Part shown: one piece after another, positions 7,604 to 13,969 of the stretch | Numbering within the stretch: the stretch's first letter is position 1 | Layout: each line of letters begins with the position of its first letter | Source of the DNA: a virus | Direction: 5' to 3' (one strand) | IMG/VR virus record: IMGVR_UViG_3300001533_001818 | Coordinates: 1-34,287 of that record | Length of the DNA: 34,287 nucleotides | The notes under the pieces: model-generated | What the model saw: only the letters and a program-made list of their open reading frames with translations | The model's database searches: none | What the model was told of the DNA's origin: nothing | Made by a program: the position numbers and the translations under genes

Positions 7604-8978
7604 TCTCTATCCGTACCAATTCAAAGGTGTTCGCAAGATAAATCATTTTGCTGGTCGTGTTGTACTTGCTGACGATATGGGATTAGGTAAGACTCGTCAA
7701 GCCCTAGCCTACATTCGGAACTACGATGGAACGCTACCTGCTATTGCTATCGTTCCAGCTCACTTGAAATGGATGTGGGAACGAGAAGCTAGTGTTTTGG
7801 GCTTACGAAGTCGGGTATTGGAAGGCACTAAGCCGCAACGAAAGGGTTTGGGCGTTCGGGAAACATTGATTATTGTCAATTATGATATTCTTCAAAGTCG
7901 TTACAAAGAACTTAAGGGCATGAGAGCCAAGACGGTAATCATAGATGAATCCCATTATATTAAAACGCGGCATGGTTGTAAACGCACTGAATTTACAATA
8001 CGATTAGCTAGTCATTCGGACCACGTAATTGCTATTTCAGGCACACCACTTTTATCACGTCCTGCTGAGTTATGGACGACGTTGAACGTTGTTCGCCCAG
8101 ATAAGTTTCCTGGGTGGTGGGAGTATGCTAAAACTTATTGTAATCCTACGTTAAAACATTATGGTGGCAGAACGGTATGGGAATACAAAGGAGCTGAACA
8201 CCTAGACCAACTCCATCAGATTCTTCGACGCCATATGATGATTAGACGTAAGAAAGAAGACGTTTTGAAGGACTTGCCTAAAAAGGTGAGAACGGTTGTA
8301 CCAATAGATGTACCGATGAAAGAATATTACGATGCTCAAAATGATTTTATTAGGTGGCTATCCAATCGTTCGGTCGTTAAAGCCAAACGAGCACAAAAGG
8401 CTGTAGAACTAACTAAGTTGGGATACTTGCTTCGACTGGCTGCTGAGTTGAAAAGGGAAAAAATTAAGCAATGGATAGACGACTATTTGGAATCGTCGGA
8501 TAGCAAATTAGTAGTGTTTGGTGTTCATAAAAAGGTCATACGAGCTTTGGGTGATTTGTATCCGAAGATTGGTATGACAGTAGATGGAGAGTCTACCAAG
8601 AAAGAACGACGTAATGCTGAAAACACATTTCAAAAGAATCCTAAGATTCGGGTGCTTTTCGGAAATATAACTGCTGCCGGAACGGGATTGACGTTAACGG
8701 CAGCAGACCACGTTTTGTTTGCTGAGTTGGATTGGACTCCTGGAAACTTGATTCAGGCTGAAGATCGCATTCATCGGATAGGTCAGCGTAAAACAGCGCA
8801 CATAATTTACATGGTAGCTCGTAACACGATTGAAGAACGTTTGTCTGAATTACTCCAACGAAAACAGCGAATTTTGGATGCTACGTTAGATGGTAAAACA
8901 GATTCCGAAGACTTTAACTTACACCAGAAACTATTAAATTCCTTTTTGGAGGTTCCGGGCAATGGCGAAAATAGATAG
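7596..8978 (+). CDS. SNF2-family DNA helicase/translocase
   Basis: This 460-aa protein shows the SNF2 motifs in order: motif I LADDMGLGKT (about residues 28-37), motif II DEAH-type as IIDESHYIKT, motif III SGTPLLSRPAELW, then in the C-terminal RecA lobe motif V AAGTGLTLTAADHVLF and motif VI QAEDRIHRIGQRKT. The HRIGQ form is diagnostic for SNF2/SMARCAL1-like enzymes. In phages such proteins remodel replication forks or recombination intermediates. The length corresponds to the bare two-lobe engine with no large extra domain. It starts inside the sigma-like gene (8-base overlap) and is followed by a small ribbon-helix-helix gene and the primase. Confidence 0.9.
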   Translation: MSDLYPYQFKGVRKINHFAGRVVLADDMGLGKTRQALAYIRNYDGTLPAIAIVPAHLKWMWEREASVLGLRSRVLEGTKPQRKGLGVRETLIIVNYDILQSRYKELKGMRAKTVIIDESHYIKTRHGCKRTEFTIRLASHSDHVIAISGTPLLSRPAELWTTLNVVRPDKFPGWWEYAKTYCNPTLKHYGGRTVWEYKGAEHLDQLHQILRRHMMIRRKKEDVLKDLPKKVRTVVPIDVPMKEYYDAQNDFIRWLSNRSVVKAKRAQKAVELTKLGYLLRLAAELKREKIKQWIDDYLESSDSKLVVFGVHKKVIRALGDLYPKIGMTVDGESTKKERRNAENTFQKNPKIRVLFGNITAAGTGLTLTAADHVLFAELDWTPGNLIQAEDRIHRIGQRKTAHIIYMVARNTIEERLSELLQRKQRILDATLDGKTDSEDFNLHQKLLNSFLEVPGNGENR

Positions 8979-9144
8979 ACGGGTTAGCGACATTTTTGTT
9001 AAGGGCATAGACCCTGAAGATTATGCAGCTTTCAAGGCCATGTGCGCTTATCATGGTAAGACGATCAAGCAAGCTATTTGCGATTTTATTCACGAACAAG
9101 CTGAAGCTTTTCGAGAAGTTAAAAATATGGAGTTGGAAGACTAA
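8962..9144 (+). CDS. Small ribbon-helix-helix-like protein, 60 aa
   Basis: The sequence RRVSDIFVKGIDPEDYAAFK followed by AMCAYHGKTIKQAICDFI has the beta-strand then two-helix pattern of Arc/CopG/MetJ-type DNA-binding dimers, with the short strand VSDIFVKGI and the turn HGKT between helices. GGAGG at 8947-8951 precedes the ATG. It overlaps the helicase end by 17 bases and joins the primase gene via TAATG at 9142-9146. It might regulate the phage operon or bind replication DNA; the specific target is unknown. Without the strand residues being tested, a general small helical protein is the alternative. Confidence 0.6.
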   Translation: MAKIDRRVSDIFVKGIDPEDYAAFKAMCAYHGKTIKQAICDFIHEQAEAFREVKNMELED

Positions 9145-10019
9145 TGACGATTATAGAACTGCTCAAGCAATTGGGTGTGGAATACCGAACAGAAGGTACC
9201 CCACATTGCCGTCCTGGTTGGGTTCAAATTGATTGCCCTTATTGTGGTCGTGGTAGTCACAAGTGGCATCTAGGAATTAACATCAATCGTCGGTATGCCC
9301 ACTGTTGGAAATGTGGTAGTAAAAACCTGTTCCACGTTTTGACGATAGTTAGCAAAGTTCCTCCCAGTGAAATTAGTCATAAACTCAAAGATGTAGAATA
9401 TCAACTAGCTCCTTTTGAACCCAAGCGGACAGGACGATTGGCACTGCCAAGGGGTCTTGGCCTTATGACTAGGGCTCATCGAGATTACTTGCATCGTCGT
9501 GGTTTTAATTCACATCAATTGACGACGTTGTGGGGTTTAAGGGGAATTGGATTATCACGGGATTTACCTTGGCGGATATTCATTCCAATCAAACTAAATG
9601 GTCAAACAGTTAGTTGGACTACTCGTTCAATTGGAAATCGAGAACCGAAGTACATTAGCGCTGCGATAGAACAGGAAGACGTTCCTCACAAGTCTCTATT
9701 GTATGGAGAAGACCTAGCTGGAATAGCTGTTGTGGTAGTAGAGGGCCCAACAGATGTGTGGAGAATCGGACCAGGTGCTGTGGCAACGTTTGGAACATCC
9801 TATTCGTCGGCGCAGGTGCTACGATTGAGTCATTACCCAGTTCGTTACATTTGGTTTGACAACGAACCGATAGCCCAACGACAAGCTGCTAGATTAGCAA
9901 GTAGTCTATCAGTTTTTGCTGGAGAAACCCATATTGTTCGGTCTGATGCGCCTGATCCAGGTGTTGCAGATGAAAACGAGATAAATCAAATTCGAGAATG
10001 GATCAAAAGAAGTGCCTAA
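9144..10019 (+). CDS. DnaG-type DNA primase (zinc finger plus TOPRIM)
   Basis: The N-terminus has a zinc ribbon of CHC2 type: CPYCGRGSHKWHL at about residues 31-43, then AHCWKCGSKN around residues 53-62. A linker follows, then the TOPRIM domain with VVVEGPTDVWRIG (catalytic Glu in VEG) and the acidic strand YIWFDNEPI, ending in VADENEINQI. The protein makes RNA primers for the lagging strand. At 291 residues it is shorter than bacterial DnaG, as expected for a phage primase without the helicase-binding C-terminal domain. It is translationally coupled to the preceding small gene; the DnaB-like helicase gene is two genes downstream. Confidence 0.85.
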   Translation: MTIIELLKQLGVEYRTEGTPHCRPGWVQIDCPYCGRGSHKWHLGININRRYAHCWKCGSKNLFHVLTIVSKVPPSEISHKLKDVEYQLAPFEPKRTGRLALPRGLGLMTRAHRDYLHRRGFNSHQLTTLWGLRGIGLSRDLPWRIFIPIKLNGQTVSWTTRSIGNREPKYISAAIEQEDVPHKSLLYGEDLAGIAVVVVEGPTDVWRIGPGAVATFGTSYSSAQVLRLSHYPVRYIWFDNEPIAQRQAARLASSLSVFAGETHIVRSDAPDPGVADENEINQIREWIKRSA

Positions 10020-10105
10020 ACCTATTATTGAAGAAAGAACACCCCTATCCCCCCTAAAGGGGATAGATAGGGGTGGGATTCTTCCTCCAATGATAAAATA
10101 GGTTT
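10018..10105 (+). promoter_or_regulatory. Large imperfect hairpin between the primase gene and the next gene
   Basis: Outer arms AAACCTATT (10018-10026) and AATAGGTTT (10097-10105) are exact reverse complements. Inner arms CACCCCTATC (10040-10049) and GATAGGGGTG (10066-10075) also pair exactly, with further C/G pairing inside. GAAGAA and TTCTTC can pair between them. The stem does not end in a T run, so it is not a classical terminator. It may be an RNA stability or attenuation element, or a DNA cruciform at an origin. Confidence 0.6.
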
Positions 10106-10119
10106 GGGAGTTTAGAATA

Positions 10120-10869
10120 ATGTCTCAACCGTTCTTCGACAATTTGAATGGAAAACAACAGGCTAAATCGTCAAAAGGCCGAACGTTCGCCATTCAATTG
10201 TCTAAAATCCTAAAACGTCATGGTAAACTTAAACGTCATTCCATTCATAAGTGGGAAAAGGAATTCGGTCAGCTTGAGAAGAAGGTTGGTTTCCAACGTA
10301 TTCAAAACGTCTTGAAATGGTATGATGTTCATTTGAAATCACCTTACGTTCCTCAAGCCTTCAGTGGGGGAAGTTTCCACCGTAAATTTGAACGGTTGGA
10401 AGAAGCAATGGAACGTCAACAAGGTCCTACGCCGAAAAACACGGAGAATCGACGTAGAGCCATTGAAATCGTTTTAGGGCAGGTAGACCCATTGGGATGG
10501 GCTTGGATGTCTCTAGACACACTTTGCTCAACGATTTCGGTGTGTCTAGAACGTTACGATGAGTGGGTTAGACGGTTTTACGATGCGAAAGCCCATTTAA
10601 CACCAGATCAATCACGTTTACAATCTTTTGCTGACTACGTGTCTCGTCAACTACCTTCTGCTACGTCATTGGTAGTAGATTGGTTGAAATACATTCATGG
10701 AGTAAGCCCCTATGGAACGGAACCAGGTAGAGCTGTTTGGGATGCTGGTAGTAATTGGTGGAACGGTATAGGAAGGGTTTGGTCAGTTCAATACTGTGGT
10801 CGTCCAAAATTATGGATTCAATTGGTTGATGAGGTTATAGATGAGAGCGGAACGACTGGATGCGAATAG
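10120..10869 (+). CDS. Putative replication protein, possible helicase loader, 249 aa
   Basis: The N-terminal basic part contains QRIQNVLKWYDVHLKSPY followed by SGGSFHRKFERLEEAM. This resembles the pattern seen at the end of phage replisome-organiser and DnaD-like proteins, where a tryptophan segment is followed by a K/R-rich helix with F..L. The C-terminal half (SYV-rich and Trp-rich: WDAGSNWWNGIGRVW) is not recognised. GGGAG at 10106-10110 precedes the ATG. The gene lies between primase and DnaB-like helicase and overlaps the latter by 29 bases, which fits a helicase loader or accessory factor. This call is mainly from context and weak similarity. Confidence 0.45.
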   Translation: MSQPFFDNLNGKQQAKSSKGRTFAIQLSKILKRHGKLKRHSIHKWEKEFGQLEKKVGFQRIQNVLKWYDVHLKSPYVPQAFSGGSFHRKFERLEEAMERQQGPTPKNTENRRRAIEIVLGQVDPLGWAWMSLDTLCSTISVCLERYDEWVRRFYDAKAHLTPDQSRLQSFADYVSRQLPSATSLVVDWLKYIHGVSPYGTEPGRAVWDAGSNWWNGIGRVWSVQYCGRPKLWIQLVDEVIDESGTTGCE

Positions 10870-12238
10870 GGAACGGTCGATATTGACGGCTATGATCGTC
10901 AATCGGATCGTTTGTGCCCGAATCGCAGCACGCTGGGACGGTCGAATGTTTCGCAATGATTGGTCGAATTTGATAGGTGGTTGGTGTGTAGATTATGTAC
11001 GCCGCTATGGTCGGGCACCTAGAGGTCAAATACAAACGTTGTTCACGTCTTGGGCAGAGGATCACCCAGATGATAAGGTTGTTCAGTTGGTGGAACGTTT
11101 CTTGGAGGAACTCAGCGACGACTACAAGCAAACGAATAGAGAAATCAATCCAGATCATATGACGGATATGGCTGGAGATTATTTTACACGTGTCCGGTTG
11201 GAACGGTTGGCGGATAGTATCCAAGGTGATTTGAGTGTTGGTCGTCCAGATGAAGCGGAAAAGCGTGTGGTTCAATGGGGGTCTGTACGGTTGGGTCGCA
11301 GTGAGTGGGTGGATGTTTTATCGGACGAAGATGCGATGCGTGAGGCATTGGATCAAGATGATACAGAAGTATTAGTACGGTATCCTGGAGCGTTGGGTCA
11401 GTTTTGGGGTGATGCCTTAGAGCGTGATGGATTCATTGCTTTAGAAGGTCCGGAAAAACGTGGGAAAACGTTTTGGCTTTTGGACATCGCGTTTCGAGCA
11501 GCCATCCAACGTCGTCGGGTGGCGTTTTTTGAAGCTGGTGATATGAGTCGTCGTCAGATCATGCGGCGATTTCTAACGCGGATAGCACGTGCTCCACGGA
11601 AGCCTGGAAAGATTTTGTATCCAATCAGTATAGAACGGGATGAGAATAGTGAAGTGGCTGCTGTGGAATGTGAGGAACGAGAATTCAAAAGCAGGTTATC
11701 ATGGCGGAGGGCAGCGAAGGCAGCAAGGCAAATTCGTCGTCGGAGGATTCACAGTCAAGATTCCTTCCTGCGGTTGTCGGTCCATCCAGGTGATTTGACG
11801 GTCGAAACGATACATGATATTTGCTTGGGATGGGAACGAGAGGATTGGGTGCCGGACGTTATTGTGATTGATTATGCGGACCTATTGGAGCACACCAACG
11901 GTCGATTAGATCGGCGTGATCAGATCAACGACATTTGGCGCCGTCTTCGGGGATTGAGCCAGTTGTTTCACTGCCTAGTTTTGACGGCCACGCAAACCGA
12001 TTCCAAGAGCTACAACGTCAATACAATCGGACGCCAGAATTTTTCGGAGGACAAGCGCAAGCATGCTCACGTGACGGGCATCGTTGGACTCAACCAGACG
12101 ATTGAAGAGCGGGAACAAGTTGGCGCCATGCGGTTGAATTGGGTGCTGCGGCGAGAGTCCGCGTACCAAGAAACCCGTTGCGTCCACGTAGCCTACTGCC
12201 TGCCGATAGCAAACATGGCCGTACGTTCTTGTTGGTAA
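10841..12238 (+). CDS. DnaB-like replicative helicase
   Basis: The N-terminal third (SILTAMIVNRIVCARIAARW, then CVDYVRRYGRAPRG) looks like the DnaB N-terminal helical domain. The ATPase core has Walker A GPEKRGKTF (about residue 204), FFEAGDMSRRQIMRRFL like the DnaB motif after H1, and Walker B VIVIDYADLL (about 345). TATQTDSK fits the H3 motif region. The protein unwinds the fork as a hexamer together with the upstream primase. Length is normal (465 aa). The start at ATG 10841 overlaps the previous gene by 29 bases. Base composition becomes more G+C-rich towards the 3' end. Alternatively it is an RecA-like ATPase of the KaiC type, but the DnaB N-domain argues against that. Confidence 0.75.
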   Translation: MRAERLDANRERSILTAMIVNRIVCARIAARWDGRMFRNDWSNLIGGWCVDYVRRYGRAPRGQIQTLFTSWAEDHPDDKVVQLVERFLEELSDDYKQTNREINPDHMTDMAGDYFTRVRLERLADSIQGDLSVGRPDEAEKRVVQWGSVRLGRSEWVDVLSDEDAMREALDQDDTEVLVRYPGALGQFWGDALERDGFIALEGPEKRGKTFWLLDIAFRAAIQRRRVAFFEAGDMSRRQIMRRFLTRIARAPRKPGKILYPISIERDENSEVAAVECEEREFKSRLSWRRAAKAARQIRRRRIHSQDSFLRLSVHPGDLTVETIHDICLGWEREDWVPDVIVIDYADLLEHTNGRLDRRDQINDIWRRLRGLSQLFHCLVLTATQTDSKSYNVNTIGRQNFSEDKRKHAHVTGIVGLNQTIEEREQVGAMRLNWVLRRESAYQETRCVHVAYCLPIANMAVRSCW

Positions 12239-12287
12239 AGGGGTTACGGCACTTCAAAAAAAGGCTTGAAAATTTCCGTTTTTCCTC

Positions 12288-12316
12288 TTGACCTATATCG
12301 GTCTAGCCGATATAAT
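12288..12316 (+). promoter_or_regulatory. Strong sigma-70 promoter
   Basis: TTGACC (12288-12293) and TATAAT (12311-12316) are separated by 17 bases, a near-consensus host-type promoter and the best in the window. It drives the G+C-rich block that begins at ATG 12347. The leader is only about 25 bases. Confidence 0.85.
12294..12314 (+). promoter_or_regulatory. Operator-like palindrome between -35 and -10
   Basis: TATATCGG (12294-12301) and CCGATATA (12307-12314) are exact reverse complements around TCTAG. The palindrome fills the promoter spacer and enters the -10 box, so a bound protein would block RNA polymerase. Candidate binders in the window are the XRE-type protein on the minus strand (33130-33348) or the ribbon-helix-helix protein (8962-9144); this link is inference. 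Confidence 0.65.
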
Positions 12317-12346
12317 GACTATTGACGGTTGGGAAAGGAACGAACG

Positions 12347-12580
12347 ATGAAGACAAACGAAAGGACCCAAACGATGAACGAAAACCAACCCAATGACCTT
12401 AAGGCTATCTACCGCAAGTGGGGACTCGTCACCGGACAGCGGGTGCGGGTGGACGGAACTGCCCAACGTGGCTACGTCGGCAACCTGGTCCGCATCGACG
12501 CGGACGAAACCGCCTTCGTCCGATGGGAGCACAACGATCTGGTGGGCCAGTACCCCGTGAGCCAACTGAGGAAAGTGTAG
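12347..12580 (+). CDS. Small SH3-like/KOW-like protein, 77 aa
   Basis: ATG 12347 is the first start after the promoter, with AAAGGAA a few bases upstream; an internal ATG at 12374 is the alternative. After a polar N-terminus the core (GLVTGQRVRVDGTAQRGYVG then RIDADETAFVRWEHN and LVGQYPVSQLRKV) has the strand pattern of a small SH3-like barrel, as in KOW or Tudor-type nucleic acid or protein binding domains. The promoter position and G+C-rich codons suggest early, strong expression. The function is unknown; such early genes often act on host processes. Confidence 0.65.
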   Translation: MKTNERTQTMNENQPNDLKAIYRKWGLVTGQRVRVDGTAQRGYVGNLVRIDADETAFVRWEHNDLVGQYPVSQLRKV

Positions 12581-12618
12581 TGGGCCAGCCCCCAACCAAC
12601 CGAACAGGAGAACGAACG

Positions 12619-12816
12619 GTGGAAAAAACGAACACTTCAAGATTCGCTGGTCGTTTCTGTGCTACACCAGTTGCTGGCGTCGATTACAAGAACATCATCT
12701 GGGATCGGAGAACTGGTGCGGCAGTTGCCATAGACGTTCTGGACAGCCAGGTGAATCGCGTCATCGAGTGGAAGGAAGTTTTTGGACCCAACAGCTTTCC
12801 ACCCCCGATGGAATAA
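12619..12816 (+). CDS. Small unknown protein, 65 aa, GTG start
   Basis: GTG 12619 follows AGGAGA (12607-12612) at a good distance. A longer reading of the frame from 12418 would overlap the previous gene entirely and lacks a site. The protein (TSRFAGRFCATPVAGVDYKN, then WDRRTGAAVAIDVLDSQVN) has two short beta-like segments and no membrane part. It shares with the next gene a repeated leader of the form ACCNAACAGGAGAAC and a GTG start. It is part of the promoter-driven G+C-rich block. No function is recognised. Confidence 0.6.
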   Translation: MEKTNTSRFAGRFCATPVAGVDYKNIIWDRRTGAAVAIDVLDSQVNRVIEWKEVFGPNSFPPPME

Positions 12817-12825
12817 CAAGCCGAA

Positions 12826-12843
12826 ACGCGCCTGCGGGCGCGT
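12826..12843 (+). promoter_or_regulatory. Short GC-rich hairpin between two small genes
   Basis: ACGCGCC (12826-12832) and GGCGCGT (12837-12843) pair around TGCG, 10 bases after the preceding stop. There is no T run, so it may be an RNA stability or attenuation element rather than a terminator. Confidence 0.4.
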
Positions 12844-12895
12844 CCACGTGGGTGGTTCCTACGTGCTGATGAGGCAACCAAACAGGAGAACAGTG

Positions 12896-13087
12896 GTGGA
12901 GCAGAGAACGTTAGACGAATTTGTTGAGGATTTGGTCAGCGACGGTCGGACGGCTGAGCATGTGAGAATCGTCGCCACCCAAACCCGATGGGCTGATCGG
13001 TCAGACAAGGCATTTCGGATGGCCGAACACCTGTGGAAACGATTTCACCGACCAAGCAAGAAAAGGAGGGTGCGAAGAAAAAACTGA
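12896..13087 (+). CDS. Small basic protein, 63 aa, GTG start
   Basis: GTG 12896 is placed 7 bases after AGGAG; GTG 12893 is only 4 bases away and less likely. The protein is helical (RTLDEFVEDLVSDGRTAEHV, then KAFRMAEHLWKRF) and ends in a very basic tail (HRPSKKRRVRRKN) that could bind nucleic acid. It overlaps no neighbour and lies between the hairpin at 12826 and a second putative promoter. It may be another early protein. I do not recognise the family. Confidence 0.55.
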   Translation: MEQRTLDEFVEDLVSDGRTAEHVRIVATQTRWADRSDKAFRMAEHLWKRFHRPSKKRRVRRKN

Positions 13088-13088
13088 A

Positions 13089-13116
13089 TTTGACGTCACG
13101 GTCGTCTATAATACCG
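13089..13116 (+). promoter_or_regulatory. Possible second promoter with unusual spacing
   Basis: A perfect -10 box TATAAT lies at 13106-13111. TTGACG at 13089-13094 is only 11 bases upstream, too close for standard sigma-70; at 17 bases there is only CTGAAT. ACGGT (13097-13101) and ACCGT (13112-13116) are reverse complements flanking the -10. This could be a weak or specially regulated promoter for the histone-like gene. Confidence 0.4.
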
Positions 13117-13164
13117 TTGTATGGATGAGTTGATTTCGGAAACCACTTTTCTAGGAGACTGGTG

Positions 13165-13797
13165 ATGAAGGCTACGAAGACACAACTGGTTGAGCTGTTC
13201 GCCGATCTGGGATTCAAGAGCGCGGGCAAGTGGTCCGCACACAAGATGAACAGCAAGATTGACGCGATGGCCGAGATGGCTGAGGACCCGGCGGAACTGG
13301 ATCTGACTGAAGATCAGAGCAAGCTTTTGGCGGACCTGCTGGATGCCCTGGAGGACAATGAGGACATCGAGCTGGAGGGTTACGCCGACGAAGCTGCTGA
13401 CAAGCCCAAGGCCAAGACCCGTTCCAAGAAGGCCGGCAAGGCCAAGGGCAAGACGGAGAATGCCAGCAAGGCCCAGACCCGTTCCAAGAAGGCTGGCAAG
13501 GGCAAGGGCAAGCCCAAGGGCAAGACGGAGAAGGACGAAGCTGCTGACAAGCCCAAGACGGAGAAGGGCGAAAGGAAGCCCAGCCGTCAGGCGACCGTCA
13601 TCAGGTACGTCAGGGACAGCAAGAAGAAGACCCTGACAGTTGACGAAATCGCTGAGGGCAGCAACGAAGCCTACGTTGCTGTTGGTGGCAAGGACAACGC
13701 CAAGGATGCCCGATTTTACGTCGGGCGCATCGGACAGCTGATGGCTGAGCTCGGATACGCCGAGTGGGACGGCAAGACGCTGCGGAAGATTTCGTAA
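13165..13797 (+). CDS. Lysine-rich histone-like DNA-binding protein, 210 aa
   Basis: ATG 13165 follows AGGAGA; a GTG at 13162 is the alternative. Residues 1-70 are helical and acidic-amphipathic (TKTQLVELFADLGFKSAGKW). Residues about 78-145 are lysine, alanine and glycine rich with near-repeats of the form TRSKKAGKAKGK, like histone H1 tails and bacterial Hc1-type proteins. The C-terminal 65 residues (ATVIRYVRDSKKKTLTVDEI, ELGYAEWDGKTLRKIS) look like a small winged-helix domain. The gene is clearly G+C-rich and uses CTG, GGC and AAG heavily, unlike its neighbours, consistent with high expression or recent transfer. It may coat phage DNA or bind the host chromosome. Confidence 0.6.
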   Translation: MKATKTQLVELFADLGFKSAGKWSAHKMNSKIDAMAEMAEDPAELDLTEDQSKLLADLLDALEDNEDIELEGYADEAADKPKAKTRSKKAGKAKGKTENASKAQTRSKKAGKGKGKPKGKTEKDEAADKPKTEKGERKPSRQATVIRYVRDSKKKTLTVDEIAEGSNEAYVAVGGKDNAKDARFYVGRIGQLMAELGYAEWDGKTLRKIS

Positions 13798-13801
13798 CGG
13801 C

Positions 13802-13829
13802 TTGACATCTAGGAGTACTCCGATAATAC
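13802..13829 (+). promoter_or_regulatory. Putative promoter overlapping the terminator
   Basis: TTGACA (13802-13807), 16 bases, then TAATAC (13824-13829). The spacer contains a perfect 10-base palindrome GGAGTACTCC (13812-13821), and CCGATAAT echoes the CCGATATAAT of the promoter at 12288. Transcription would start inside the following terminator hairpin, which would therefore act only on read-through from upstream. It could drive the radical SAM cassette. Confidence 0.45.
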
Positions 13830-13860
13830 GGTCAGGTACAACACCTGGCCGTATTTTTTT
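13826..13860 (+). terminator. Rho-independent terminator of the early block
   Basis: Stem ATACGGTCAGGT (13826-13837) and ACCTGGCCGTAT (13843-13854) pair over 12 bases with one G-U, with a 5-base loop, followed by seven T at 13854-13860. It ends the G+C-rich block just after the histone-like gene. Confidence 0.9.
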
Positions 13861-13880
13861 GTGAAGGTGGTTGTTATAAG

Positions 13881-13931
13881 CCATCGTTTCTCTGCCAATG
13901 GTGAAATAGACCATTGGCAGAGAAACGATGG
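13881..13931 (+). repeat. Perfect 21-bp inverted repeat in the leader of the radical SAM genes
   Basis: Left arm 13881-13901 and right arm 13911-13931 (begins CCATTGGCAG) are exact reverse complements, with the 9-base loop TGAAATAGA. No T run follows, so it is not a standard terminator. It lies 38 bases before ATG 13970 and is preceded by TTATAAGCC. It may be an RNase III target, a translational control hairpin or a protein-binding site. Confidence 0.85.
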
Positions 13932-13969
13932 ATTAGAAGTGGGTTTATTTAATGATACGGTGTGATTAG

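Noticed and set aside
12418-12816. A 132-codon reading that extends the 65-aa gene upstream to 12418
   Set aside because: The extension lies inside the preceding gene in another frame and lacks a ribosome site, whereas GTG 12619 has AGGAGA.
13096-13914. Long minus-strand frame of 272 codons opposite the histone-like gene
   Set aside because: It is a shadow caused by the G+C-rich, Lys-codon-rich plus-strand gene; it crosses a terminator and has Leu/Gly-rich low-complexity content.
13881-13931. The 21-bp inverted repeat as an ordinary Rho-independent terminator
   Set aside because: No T run follows, and a real terminator with seven T already lies at 13826-13860.
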